Assembly (NCBI GenBank): GCA_017454265.1
Contig: JAFTDJ010000027.1
Span: forward strand, 1-51,629
Length of the DNA stretch: 51,629 nucleotides
Reading direction: 5' to 3'
From: Bacteroidales bacterium
GTDB lineage: Bacteria; Bacteroidota; Bacteroidia; Bacteroidales; UBA932
Shown: positions 24,060 to 33,219 of the stretch, in pieces
Position numbering within the stretch: position 1 is the first letter of the stretch
Layout of the letters: the number at the start of each line of letters is the position of its first letter
Translations under genes and position numbers: made by a program
The notes under the pieces: model-generated
Told to the model about the DNA's origin: nothing
Seen by the model: only the letters and a program-made list of their open reading frames with translations
Databases searched by the model: none

Positions 24060-26042
24060 ATGAAAAAAATTTATTTACTCATATTTGCCGCACTTGCCCT
24101 GAGCGCCTGCAACGACAAGTTCCTGGACAAGACCCCTCTCGACAAGCTGAGCGAGGACGCTGTGTTCAACAGCGATGCATTGGCTGAATCCTATATCAAC
24201 GCCCTCTACACCGTTCTGCCCGATCCTTATCAGGAAGGCAACGTGGGCTGTATTACAGACGAAGGTTATTTCCGCTACGGCGGTACCTCAACCCGTTATA
24301 TTGCATCCGGTTATATGGATCCGGACAACGTGATGTACATCAAGGAAGGCGGTCAGGCGCATAATACCCGCACCACCATCCTCAACATCTGGAACCGTAC
24401 CTACGAGTGGATCTACAGGATGAACTACTTCCTGCAGTACATAGACGAGAAGGGTTCCAACATGAGCGAGTCAGCCAAGGCCCGCCTCACGGGGGAGGTT
24501 TACTTCCTCCGCGCATGGTCCTACTTCCTGCTCATACAGCGTTATGGCGGCGTGCCGGTCATCACCAAGCCCCACAACCTCGATGACGACTTCACGGTGG
24601 ACCGTTCGAATTTCGACGACTGCGTGGATTTCATACTCGGAGACCTTGCCAAGGCCGAGCAGCTCCTTCCTGCCAAGGAAGATGGCGTGAAAGGCAGGGT
24701 GAACAAGGACACCGTCCTCGCACTCAGGTGCCGCCTTACCCTCATAGCGGCATCCAAGCTGTTCAACGATCCCGAGAATCCTGAAGGAGGCATCTTCCGC
24801 GGACAGTACGACATGAAGAAGTGGGAGCGCGCCTTTGATGCGGCTAAAAAGATTGTTGACCGCGCCGACGTGGACGGAGCATACATGCTCGACGACACCT
24901 ACGACGGCATATGGAAAGACGTGAACTCTCCCGAGCTCATCTGGGCCAAGTACTTCATCGCAACTTCCGATGCCAACGACAACTACACCAAGAAGGCGCA
25001 GTTGCTGTACACCGTAGAGTATTTTAACGGCTGGGAGGCTTTCCATCCCACCCAGGCTGCGCAGATCGACTTCGAGATGAAGAACGGCAAGAAATGGTTC
25101 GAGGATGGCTCCGGCTACGACGAGAGGCACCCTTACCGCAACCGCGACCCCCGCTTCTACTATTGCATCGCAGCCCCCTTCAGCATGTACGGCAGCACCG
25201 ACAAGAACGGCGCCGTGAAGGAAGATGAGCTGTTGCTCTACTATCTGTACGACGGCATGACCCGCGACGACTTCCTGGTGAGCAAGAACCCCAAGGAACC
25301 CGGCTTCTCCTCCAGGGCGAAGCACCAGACTTCGGGCAACCACGGCGGCCTCGAGCTCTACAAGTGGTACCTGCCTACGGAGTACATTTCCGAGTCCCAG
25401 ACCGGCAGCAAACTGTATCCTTGGTTCCGTCTTGCAGAAATGTACCTCAACTATGCGGAGTGTGCATATATGCTGGGCAAGGAAGATATCTGCCGCGAAT
25501 ACATCAACAAGATCCGCCAGCGTCCCGACGTGCAGATGCCCCTCGTGACGGAGTCCGGCACCAACTTATGGGACCGCCTGGTCAACGAAAGGCGGGTCGA
25601 GCTCTATGCGGAGACGTTCCGCTATTTCGACCTGCGCCGCTGGAAGATGGCCGACCTGTATGAGAACGTGCCGCTGGCTTCCGCAAGGGTCATGGTGCTC
25701 AAGAACGGCAACCAGATGGATACCGTCTACCGTATCGCCCGCAAGTACGACGAAACGCGCAACAACACGAACTACTACTGGGCCAACACCGAAGCCAGCA
25801 AGACTTACATGTACTCCGGTTATGCTACGGACGCCCGTTACAACAAGCCCATCGAGTATATCATCACCTACAAGTGGCTCGGAAAGGAATACACCATCGA
25901 CTACGGTGACTGTATCCTCAACCAGAATCCTACTCCCCGTTATTTCCCCGAGGACGGACGCAACTACCTGATGCCCATTCCCCGCAACGAAATAACCAAG
26001 AGTGAAGGAAAACTCGTCCAGAACCCCGGATATCCCAACTAA
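24060..26042 (+). CDS. SusD/RagB-family surface glycan-binding lipoprotein
   Basis: The 660-residue lipoprotein has lipobox LSAC (Cys17) and the usual mature start NDKFLDKTPLDKLSEDAVFNS split over residues 18-38. RagB/SusD TPR helices and RLTGEVYFLRAWSYFLL (about 136-152) follow. The C-terminal NERRVELYAETFRYFDLRRWKMADL block ends in MPIPRNEITKSEGKLVQNPGY. It caps the SusC barrel and captures ligand. At 660 residues it is longer than many SusD proteins, with extra sequence around 240-440. Confidence 0.96.
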   Translation: MKKIYLLIFAALALSACNDKFLDKTPLDKLSEDAVFNSDALAESYINALYTVLPDPYQEGNVGCITDEGYFRYGGTSTRYIASGYMDPDNVMYIKEGGQAHNTRTTILNIWNRTYEWIYRMNYFLQYIDEKGSNMSESAKARLTGEVYFLRAWSYFLLIQRYGGVPVITKPHNLDDDFTVDRSNFDDCVDFILGDLAKAEQLLPAKEDGVKGRVNKDTVLALRCRLTLIAASKLFNDPENPEGGIFRGQYDMKKWERAFDAAKKIVDRADVDGAYMLDDTYDGIWKDVNSPELIWAKYFIATSDANDNYTKKAQLLYTVEYFNGWEAFHPTQAAQIDFEMKNGKKWFEDGSGYDERHPYRNRDPRFYYCIAAPFSMYGSTDKNGAVKEDELLLYYLYDGMTRDDFLVSKNPKEPGFSSRAKHQTSGNHGGLELYKWYLPTEYISESQTGSKLYPWFRLAEMYLNYAECAYMLGKEDICREYINKIRQRPDVQMPLVTESGTNLWDRLVNERRVELYAETFRYFDLRRWKMADLYENVPLASARVMVLKNGNQMDTVYRIARKYDETRNNTNYYWANTEASKTYMYSGYATDARYNKPIEYIITYKWLGKEYTIDYGDCILNQNPTPRYFPEDGRNYLMPIPRNEITKSEGKLVQNPGYPN

Positions 26043-26045
26043 GGT

Positions 26046-27386
26046 ATGAAATTCAGAATTCTGGCAATAGCGGCACTGCTTGCCGTCTCCTGCAACGGGG
26101 GCGGCAAGCTGGTGTGCAATTATAATGCGGCCGACATTTCCACCACGCCCGACGAGCACACCATGCTCGCAGGCTTCGCCGCACGCAATGACCTTTCCAC
26201 CGGGCTTCACCTTCCCCTCTACACGCACTGCCTGGTGCTCGGAGACGGTACAGACCGGGTCTGCATAATTTCCAACGACCTTATGGAGATTCAGCCCGAC
26301 CTCAGTCTGGAGTGGCGCAAAGAGATCGCACAGAAGAGCGGACTTCCTCTGGACCGTATTTTCATGCATTGCATCCATACCCATTCGGCGCCCCGTAACG
26401 GCGGCTGGAGGGCGGAACCCGGCGGAAGCAATTATTCCCACAAGGAGCGCCTTCACAAGGTGCTGGTGGAGAATGCGGTAAAGACCATCACCGACGAGGG
26501 CGCCTTCCGCCCCTTCAGGATGGAAGTGGGCAAGGCGCAGACCTCGATCAACGGAAACCGCTGCGAGATAACCGGTCCGGTTGACCGGGATGTGTATGTG
26601 GTGCGTTTCCTGGAACTCAGCGGCGAGCCCATTGTTTCCGTGATGAATCTTGCCTGCCATCCGGTCTGCATGGGGCCCAGGAGCCTTCTGGTATCATCCG
26701 ACTATCCCGGCGTTGCAGGCAAAATCCTCAGGGAGGCCTGGGGAGGTGACGTGTTCCAGCTTACCGGAGCCGCGGGCAATATGGATCCGGAGAGGGGACC
26801 GAAGATGGTGGAGTATGCCGAGGAGTGCGGACGCAGTCTTGCAGACTCCATCCTCAGGATAAAGTTCGAGCCCGTCCGCGGGAAAGGGGAGTTCAAGGTG
26901 GTGAACGACACCGTTTCGCTGCCCTTCCGCATTGCGGAAGTCACTCCTGAGGCCGTAGAGGCGCACGCCGCGGAGATTTCCCGGTGGGATAAAACCGTAT
27001 CTGCCAGCTGGAAGGAAGACGTGCAGGGATGGAAGGAACTCATACTCAGCCGCTTCCCCGAAGGCAAGGTGAAGAATACCCTCGACTTTACCATGGGAGC
27101 AGTGAATGTGAACGGCATAGTCTTCTTCTTTACCCAGGGCGAGCCTTTCTGCGAATACCAGATGCAGGCGAGGGAGCATTTCCAGGGCCGTACAGTGATA
27201 TTCGCAGGTTATACCAACGGCCAGAATTCATATCTCCCTTCCGCCCATGCTTACGAATACCGCAAGGGCTATGAATACGAGATAGACCAGATGCATATTT
27301 ACATCAAGGCCCCGTACCCTCTGAGCGATACCATGCCGGAGGCTTTCGCGGGAGCGATAGACAAAACTATTGAACAAGCTTTATGA
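26046..27386 (+). CDS. Neutral-ceramidase-like (NEUT/ALK N-terminal domain) lipoprotein
   Basis: The 446-residue lipoprotein has lipobox AVSC (Cys16). Family marks are the zinc-site MHCIHTHSAPRNGG near residue 102, NLACHPVCMG near 204, and a C-terminal YTNGQNSYLPSAHAYEYRKGYE pattern split over residues 385-406. The segment that holds the Ser nucleophile in true neutral ceramidases (GDVSPN) reads AAGNMDPER here, so amide hydrolysis of ceramide is doubtful. Such proteins are frequent in Bacteroidota glycan loci without known function. It follows susD by 3 bp and overlaps the first GH20 gene by ATGA. Confidence 0.82.
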   Translation: MKFRILAIAALLAVSCNGGGKLVCNYNAADISTTPDEHTMLAGFAARNDLSTGLHLPLYTHCLVLGDGTDRVCIISNDLMEIQPDLSLEWRKEIAQKSGLPLDRIFMHCIHTHSAPRNGGWRAEPGGSNYSHKERLHKVLVENAVKTITDEGAFRPFRMEVGKAQTSINGNRCEITGPVDRDVYVVRFLELSGEPIVSVMNLACHPVCMGPRSLLVSSDYPGVAGKILREAWGGDVFQLTGAAGNMDPERGPKMVEYAEECGRSLADSILRIKFEPVRGKGEFKVVNDTVSLPFRIAEVTPEAVEAHAAEISRWDKTVSASWKEDVQGWKELILSRFPEGKVKNTLDFTMGAVNVNGIVFFFTQGEPFCEYQMQAREHFQGRTVIFAGYTNGQNSYLPSAHAYEYRKGYEYEIDQMHIYIKAPYPLSDTMPEAFAGAIDKTIEQAL

Positions 27387-29188
27387 TACTGTCTTTTCTG
27401 ATTGCAAGCCTTCTTGTCGTAGGCGCTCCGGTTTTGAGCCCTCCGGTGTACGACATAGTGCCCACCCCCAGGAGCCTCGTACCTGCCGAGGGCAGCTTCG
27501 TACTCCGGAAAACCACCGGCCTTGCCGTGGAGGATGCCGCATTTTGCGAGATAGCGGATGATTTCCGCACACAGGTGCAGACGGCTACCGGCCTTATGCT
27601 GCAGGGCTCCGGGAATTACATCACATTGCGCAAGGCCCCAGGCTATGCCAAGGAGGCCTACAAGCTGGTGGTGAGCCCTTCTGCCGTGCTGGTGGAAGCC
27701 AGTGAGGTGAATGGGGCTTTCTACGGACTCCAGACCCTGCTGCAGCTGTTCCCGGCAGAAATATATGCAGACAAGCTGCAGAAAAAAGTCAAGTGGACTG
27801 CCCCTTGCTGCACCATAGAAGACGAACCGGAATTCGGCTACCGCGGCTTCCTCTTCGACAGCGGACGCTACTTCTTCCCCAAGGAAGAGGTTATGAAGTT
27901 CATTGACCTTATGGCCATGCACAAGCAGAACATGTTCCACTGGCATCTCACGGAAGACCAGGGCTGGCGTATTCAGATAGACAAGTATCCCAAACTGACG
28001 GAAGTCGGTGCATGGCGTAAGGAAACCGCATTCCACAGCTGGATAGGCGACGGCAAGCCGCATGGCGGATTCTATACCAAAGACGACATCCGCGAGGTTG
28101 TGGAATATGCCCGCAGGCGCTGCGTAACCGTAATCCCCGAGGTTGAGATCCCCGGCCACAGCACTGCCGCCATCACCGCATATCCCGAGTTCAGCTGCTT
28201 CCCCGAGCGCCATTACGAAGTGGAGACCCGCTGGGGAATATGGAAGAATCTCTATGCTCCCACGGCGCAAACCTTCCAGTTCCTGGAGGATGTATTTACC
28301 GAACTCTTCGAGCTTTTCCCGTCGCCATACTATCATATCGGCGGCGATGAGGCTCCCAAAGACGTGTATCGCGAGAGCCGGTATTGCCAGGACCTGATGA
28401 AGGTGCTCGGAATAGAAAGCGAGGAGGAACTCCAGACCTTCTTCGTGAAGAGGATGGGCGATTTCCTCCGCAAACACGGAAAGACTGTAATCGGCTGGGA
28501 TGAGATTCTGGACGGGGGCGCCCTGGACGATCCCATAGCTATGTCTTACCGTGGTCACGCCCCGGCAGCCCGTGGCATCCGTCGCGGTATCCGCGTGGTA
28601 CTTACTCCCAACCGGTGGTGCTATCTGGACAACGCCCAGGACGACCAGGGAGAAGACGTGGCCCAGGAAATCTTCATGCCGCTGAAGAAGGTGTATAACT
28701 ACTATCCTGCGGTAGATTCCATCCCCGACCTGAGCGAGAAGTACATCATAGGATACGAGACCTGTCTCTGGACAGAGTACGTGCCGGATAATGCAAAAGC
28801 CGAGTTTATGGCCTTCCCTCGCAACGTGGCAGCTTCCGAGGTTGCCTGGACTTCCCGCCCCAACAAAGACTGGGAAAGCTTCCGCCATCGTATGCCAAAG
28901 GTGCTCAGGCGCCTGGACATGAAGCACGTGGGCTACTGCCCGGTGTATTACGACGTCATTTTCGATTACGACCGCCGCCTGCCCTTCCCCAAACCTATGA
29001 ACCTTCAGCTCGATTATCCCGACGGAGTGGTGTATTACACGCTTGACGGCAGCGAGCCCACCGTCAGGTCTCTCCGCTACGACGGTACCCCCTTCACGGT
29101 TGACAAGGACGCCGTTATCAAGGCCCGCGGCTTCGGGAAAGACGGCAAGCCTCTCGGAAAGACGGTGACAAAACAGTTCTTCAAATGA
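27383..29188 (+). CDS. GH20 beta-N-acetylhexosaminidase, copy 1
   Basis: The 601-residue protein has a signal peptide (MILSFLIASLLVVGAPVLS). A GH20b-type N-terminal alpha/beta domain (about 25-145) precedes the TIM barrel from GYRGFLFDSGR. MFHWHLTEDQGWRI and the catalytic HIGGDEAPK pair (Asp322-Glu323) mark substrate-assisted catalysis through the 2-acetamido group. A C-terminal chitobiase-like beta domain has YYTLDGSEPTV near 552. It removes terminal beta-linked GlcNAc/GalNAc. It is paralogous to the next gene and shares a 35-bp identical stretch (27935-27969 with 29776-29810). Confidence 0.95.
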   Translation: MILSFLIASLLVVGAPVLSPPVYDIVPTPRSLVPAEGSFVLRKTTGLAVEDAAFCEIADDFRTQVQTATGLMLQGSGNYITLRKAPGYAKEAYKLVVSPSAVLVEASEVNGAFYGLQTLLQLFPAEIYADKLQKKVKWTAPCCTIEDEPEFGYRGFLFDSGRYFFPKEEVMKFIDLMAMHKQNMFHWHLTEDQGWRIQIDKYPKLTEVGAWRKETAFHSWIGDGKPHGGFYTKDDIREVVEYARRRCVTVIPEVEIPGHSTAAITAYPEFSCFPERHYEVETRWGIWKNLYAPTAQTFQFLEDVFTELFELFPSPYYHIGGDEAPKDVYRESRYCQDLMKVLGIESEEELQTFFVKRMGDFLRKHGKTVIGWDEILDGGALDDPIAMSYRGHAPAARGIRRGIRVVLTPNRWCYLDNAQDDQGEDVAQEIFMPLKKVYNYYPAVDSIPDLSEKYIIGYETCLWTEYVPDNAKAEFMAFPRNVAASEVAWTSRPNKDWESFRHRMPKVLRRLDMKHVGYCPVYYDVIFDYDRRLPFPKPMNLQLDYPDGVVYYTLDGSEPTVRSLRYDGTPFTVDKDAVIKARGFGKDGKPLGKTVTKQFFK

Positions 29189-31026
29189 GAAAGATTGCGT
29201 CCATAGCGCTCTGCACCCTGCTTATCGCCGCCTGCGCCCCCGGCCAGGAGGCTGCACAGATCAGCATAATCCCCCAGCCTGCGTTCCTTCAGGCGGAGGA
29301 GGGGGAGTTCGTGCTGGACCGCAACGTACCCGTGTATCTCGACAGCCCCGACTCCGCGCTTCTGCGCACCGCCGGTTTTCTCAACGGGCATCTGCAGAAG
29401 GCGGCAGGATTCAGCCTCGAGCTGATACAGGACGATCCGCTTGCGCACGGAAACGAAAAGGGAATCTTCTTCCTGGACGCGGGCCTCAGGACGGAAGCCT
29501 ATAATCTGGACGTCACTCCTGCACGAATCGTTGTGGAGTACGGCGACGGCGCAGGGGCGTTCTACGCGGTGCAGACGCTTCTGCAGCTGCTCCCGGAGGC
29601 GGTTTTCGCTTCAGGGAAGCAGGCGGGCGTACGTTGGAGCCTGCCTTGCTGCAGCATAGAAGACGCTCCCCGTTTCCCTTACCGGGGAATGCATCTGGAC
29701 TGCTGCCTGCATTTCTTCGACATTCCCTTTCTCGAGCGCTACATAGACCTTATGGCCCTCCATAAGGTGAACCGTTTCCACTGGCATCTCACGGAAGACC
29801 AGGGCTGGCGCATAGAAATCAAGAAATATCCCCTGCTCACGGAGAAGGGGCAGTGGCGCAAGGAAACCGTAGTCGGTTCCCTCTATTCCGGTGTGTACGA
29901 CGGAAAGCCGCACGGAGGCTACTACACCCAGGAAGAAATCAAGGCACTGGTGAAATATGCGGCCGACCGATACGTTACGATTATCCCGGAAATCGAGCTT
30001 CCGGGGCATGCTCTTGCCGCAATATCCTGCTATCCGGAGCTGAGCTGCGGTCTGGAAGACCATTACGAGACCGCTACCAAGTGGGGTATTTTCAAACAGG
30101 TCTTCTGCCCGAAGGAAGAAACCTTCAAGTTCCTGGAAGACGTGTTCGACGAGGTTTTCGAACTCTTCCCGTCCGAACTCATTCACATAGGCGGAGACGA
30201 ATGTCCCAAGGCCAGCTGGAAGCAGTGTCCCCATTGCCAGGCGCTCATCCGGAAGGAGGGCCTGAAGGATGAATTCGAGCTGCAGAGCTGGTTCATCCAG
30301 CGTATGGAGCGTTATATCAACTCCAAGGGCCGCCAGATTATAGGCTGGGATGAAATACTGCAGGGAGGCCTGGCGCCCAACGCCCGCGTCATGAGCTGGC
30401 TGGGCGAGGAAGGCGGCATAAAGGCGGCCCAACAGCATCACGAAGTGGTGATGGCCCCGTACCCCAAATACTATCTGGATTACTGGCAGGGCGATCCGGA
30501 CAGTGAACCGCTGGCCATGGGAGGACCCACGCTGCTTCGCACGATGTACGAATACAATCCCGTGCCCGAGGTGCTTGGTCCTGAAGAACAAAAGTATATC
30601 ATAGGCGTTGAGGGATGCGTGTGGACGGAATATATGCCCTCGCCCGCCCGCGTTGAATACATGGCATGGCCCCGGATGTGCGCAATTGCAGAGAGCGGCT
30701 GGAGCAGCGCTCCCAAGGACTGGGACGGATTTACCCGCCGTCTGGAGGCGCATCTGGCAAGACTGGACCGCATGGACGTGGGTTACTGCCCGAATTTCTG
30801 GAACCCATACATCGAGTTCCATAAGGATACCGAGTACAGCAAGGTTGTGACTATGAGCGTTGACGCTCCGGATGCAGAAATCCGCTACACGCTCGACGGC
30901 AGCTCGCCTACGGCCGCATCCCCTGTGTACGAGGGCCCCTTTGCCGTCAACCGCCAGCAGCGGGTTACCGCCGCGGCATTCCGCAATGGAAAGATGATAG
31001 GAAACATTAAATACAAAGAGTTTTAG
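29185..31026 (+). CDS. GH20 beta-N-acetylhexosaminidase lipoprotein, copy 2
   Basis: The 613-residue lipoprotein has lipobox IAAC (Cys12). Its layout matches the preceding GH20: N-terminal alpha/beta domain, TIM barrel with the same FHWHLTEDQGWRI block, catalytic HIGGDECPK (Asp338-Glu339), and a C-terminal RYTLDGSSPTA beta domain. It starts inside the previous stop (ATGA). A tandem paralog with a lipid anchor instead of a plain signal peptide suggests one surface and one periplasmic activity. It is followed 5 bp later by murQ. Confidence 0.95.
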   Translation: MRKIASIALCTLLIAACAPGQEAAQISIIPQPAFLQAEEGEFVLDRNVPVYLDSPDSALLRTAGFLNGHLQKAAGFSLELIQDDPLAHGNEKGIFFLDAGLRTEAYNLDVTPARIVVEYGDGAGAFYAVQTLLQLLPEAVFASGKQAGVRWSLPCCSIEDAPRFPYRGMHLDCCLHFFDIPFLERYIDLMALHKVNRFHWHLTEDQGWRIEIKKYPLLTEKGQWRKETVVGSLYSGVYDGKPHGGYYTQEEIKALVKYAADRYVTIIPEIELPGHALAAISCYPELSCGLEDHYETATKWGIFKQVFCPKEETFKFLEDVFDEVFELFPSELIHIGGDECPKASWKQCPHCQALIRKEGLKDEFELQSWFIQRMERYINSKGRQIIGWDEILQGGLAPNARVMSWLGEEGGIKAAQQHHEVVMAPYPKYYLDYWQGDPDSEPLAMGGPTLLRTMYEYNPVPEVLGPEEQKYIIGVEGCVWTEYMPSPARVEYMAWPRMCAIAESGWSSAPKDWDGFTRRLEAHLARLDRMDVGYCPNFWNPYIEFHKDTEYSKVVTMSVDAPDAEIRYTLDGSSPTAASPVYEGPFAVNRQQRVTAAAFRNGKMIGNIKYKEF

Positions 31027-31031
31027 TAAAA

Positions 31032-31859
31032 ATGAGCGTAAGATTAACCGAACAGCCGTCGCTATACGACCATCTTGAAACCAAAAGCGTAGCGGAACTG
31101 CTGCGCGACATCAACACTGAAGACAAAAAAGTAGCCCCTGCAATTGAAAAGGTGCTGCCGGACATCGAGAAGCTTTGCACGGCCATCGAGAACCAGTTGC
31201 GTGCCGGAGGACGTTTCTTCTGGCTCGGCGCCGGAACCGGCGGAAAACTCGGCGTCCTGGACGTGCTGGAGGTGCCCAATACCTATGGCGTGGATCCGGA
31301 ATGCTGGCAGGCCGTGCTTGCAGGCGGCGTGGAGAACCTTGTGCTTGACCTGGAGGAGGCCGAAGATGATGTGGACGAGGGCTGGATTACCCTGCGCGAC
31401 AAGCATCACATCACGCCAAAGGATATTGTGGTCGGCATCTCCGCTAGCGGCAACACCCCATATGTGATGGCTGCCATGAAGGCATGCAAGGAGAACGGAA
31501 TCCCTTGCGGAAGCATCTGCAACAACCCCGGTTCCCCCATCTCCGACTATGTGGATTATCCAATCGAGATCGTTATGGGACCTGAATTCATTACCGGCAG
31601 CACCCGTATGAAGTCCGGAACCTCGCAGAAACTGATGTGCGACATGATCAGTACTACCATTATGGTGCGTCTGGGCCGCGTCCAGGGCAACCGTATGGTG
31701 TGCGCCAACCTCATCAACAACAAGGTCATAGACCGTCTCACCCGCACTATGGTGGAGCGCAATCCCCAACTCAGCTATGAATTCTGCGAGGAGGTTATCA
31801 AGAAGACCGGAGGCCTCGTGAAGGCGGAGGAATACCTTAAACAGCAAGGCGTTTTATGA
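31032..31859 (+). CDS. murQ: N-acetylmuramic acid 6-phosphate etherase
   Basis: The 275-residue SIS-domain enzyme cleaves the D-lactyl ether of MurNAc-6-phosphate, giving GlcNAc-6-phosphate in the cytoplasm. Recognition: opening RLTEQPSLYDHLETKS, LGAGTGGKLGVLDVLE (active-site Glu region) and EEAEDDVDEG (second Glu region). VGISASGNTPYV and EFITGSTRMKSGTSQK follow. It lacks the C-terminal extension of the 298-residue E. coli protein. Its place after two hexosaminidases, with a MurK-like kinase and sugar transporter downstream, indicates MurNAc use. The start is 5 bp after the GH20 stop. Confidence 0.95.
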   Translation: MSVRLTEQPSLYDHLETKSVAELLRDINTEDKKVAPAIEKVLPDIEKLCTAIENQLRAGGRFFWLGAGTGGKLGVLDVLEVPNTYGVDPECWQAVLAGGVENLVLDLEEAEDDVDEGWITLRDKHHITPKDIVVGISASGNTPYVMAAMKACKENGIPCGSICNNPGSPISDYVDYPIEIVMGPEFITGSTRMKSGTSQKLMCDMISTTIMVRLGRVQGNRMVCANLINNKVIDRLTRTMVERNPQLSYEFCEEVIKKTGGLVKAEEYLKQQGVL

Positions 31860-33184
31860 AAACACTGAGAAACACGGTTCTTTGCCTGTTCGGCGCGCTG
31901 GCCGCACTTGCGTGCCAGAAGTCCGGACCGGAAAAAGATTATACCGGACTCGTGATAAACGAAATCGCGGCACACGACCAGACCGTGGACGCGGAAACCT
32001 GGGTTGAACTGTATAACGCGGGAACTGCGGCCATAGACCTCGACGGCCTGGAGCTTTTCGTTACCGACGAATATTTCACCGATCTCAGCCTTTGGAAGGG
32101 CAGCGGTATGCTGGAGCCCGGCGGCAGGCTGGTTCTCAGCTCCGCAGACAAGTCGCTTGTTACCGGTTTTGCTTCCAACGCAGACTTTACCCTGCGCCTG
32201 GGAACCGCAAATGGCAGTACCGACAGTTTCGTTCGCTCTCAAGACAGTCCCAAGACTCTCGGCGACCGTGGTTCCTACCAGCGCATACCCGACGGTACCG
32301 GTGAATGGAAGGCCCTGCCTTATTCGAGCCGGGATGCGGAGAACGAAGTATATGATTTTACCCGGGTGCCGCGTACGGCAATATGGGTGTGGAGTTCCCA
32401 TATCCCGTCATGGATGGCTGACGGAGGAAAAATGATGGCGCAGCTGTACGGGCTTGGATACCGTCATATCCTGCTGAACTATGCTGCTTTCCATGCCAAC
32501 AACAAGCGCACTACCCTCGAGTTCATCGAGGCCGCTGAAGAGATGGGATGGACCGTTCACGCCTGGCTGCAGTGCTTCTACAACGGCGGATGGGAGAGCC
32601 CCGTCGACGATGCAAACAAGTGCTACAAGGAAGAAGTCTTCGAGCGCATACGCAACAATGCCCGCAGCTACATAGAGGAATTCGGCGTGAAAGGCTTGCA
32701 TCTGGATTACATACGCTTCGGCGGTACGGCTTACAAGCACAATCCTTCTCCTCCCGATGTGACGGCAGTGGGCGCCGTGAACAGGTGCTGCCGGGAAATA
32801 CGCGAAGTAGCCGACAGCTTCGAAGCCGGCATCGTGACTTCCGCGGCGCTCATGCCGGAGATGAATTCCACCTATTATTACGGCCAGGATCCTTCGCAGA
32901 TGGGCAAATACATCCACATACTTATGCCGATGATTTACCGCTATTCCTACCGCTACTCCGATAACATGTGCAAGACTGTGGCCAACTGGTTCGCAGACAA
33001 TGCCGCAGATGCGGAGATGTGGTCCGGAATACAGACCTATACAGGCGGAGACAGCAGCGTCACTCCCATGGATGCCGCCGCTATACGTAAAGATATCGAC
33101 TTATTCATGGACACCCGCGGTAAGGGGATAGTGTTGTTCCGTTACGGTCTCGGCACCTTCCCCGACGTAAACGACATACAATAA
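31856..33184 (+). CDS. Lamin-tail domain / GHL-type putative glycoside hydrolase lipoprotein
   Basis: The 442-residue lipoprotein has lipobox ALAC (Cys20). Residues about 30-150 form a lamin-tail domain (VINEIAAHD, ETWVELYNAG, LEPGGRLVLSS). Residues about 165-440 are a TIM-barrel hydrolase-like domain of the GHL10/DUF4015 type: AIWVWSSHIPSWM, HAWLQCFYNGGW, GLHLDYIRFGGTAYKHNPS near 278, YYYGQDPSQMGKY and VLFRYGLG. A paralog without the lamin-tail part occurs at 39550-40431. From memory, very similar secreted domains occur in methanogens beside pseudomurein-binding repeats. Activity is unproven. The ATG overlaps the murQ stop. Confidence 0.78.
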   Translation: MKTLRNTVLCLFGALAALACQKSGPEKDYTGLVINEIAAHDQTVDAETWVELYNAGTAAIDLDGLELFVTDEYFTDLSLWKGSGMLEPGGRLVLSSADKSLVTGFASNADFTLRLGTANGSTDSFVRSQDSPKTLGDRGSYQRIPDGTGEWKALPYSSRDAENEVYDFTRVPRTAIWVWSSHIPSWMADGGKMMAQLYGLGYRHILLNYAAFHANNKRTTLEFIEAAEEMGWTVHAWLQCFYNGGWESPVDDANKCYKEEVFERIRNNARSYIEEFGVKGLHLDYIRFGGTAYKHNPSPPDVTAVGAVNRCCREIREVADSFEAGIVTSAALMPEMNSTYYYGQDPSQMGKYIHILMPMIYRYSYRYSDNMCKTVANWFADNAADAEMWSGIQTYTGGDSSVTPMDAAAIRKDIDLFMDTRGKGIVLFRYGLGTFPDVNDIQ

Positions 33185-33219
33185 ACACACACTTCAACCA
33201 TTTATTAACACAAAACACA

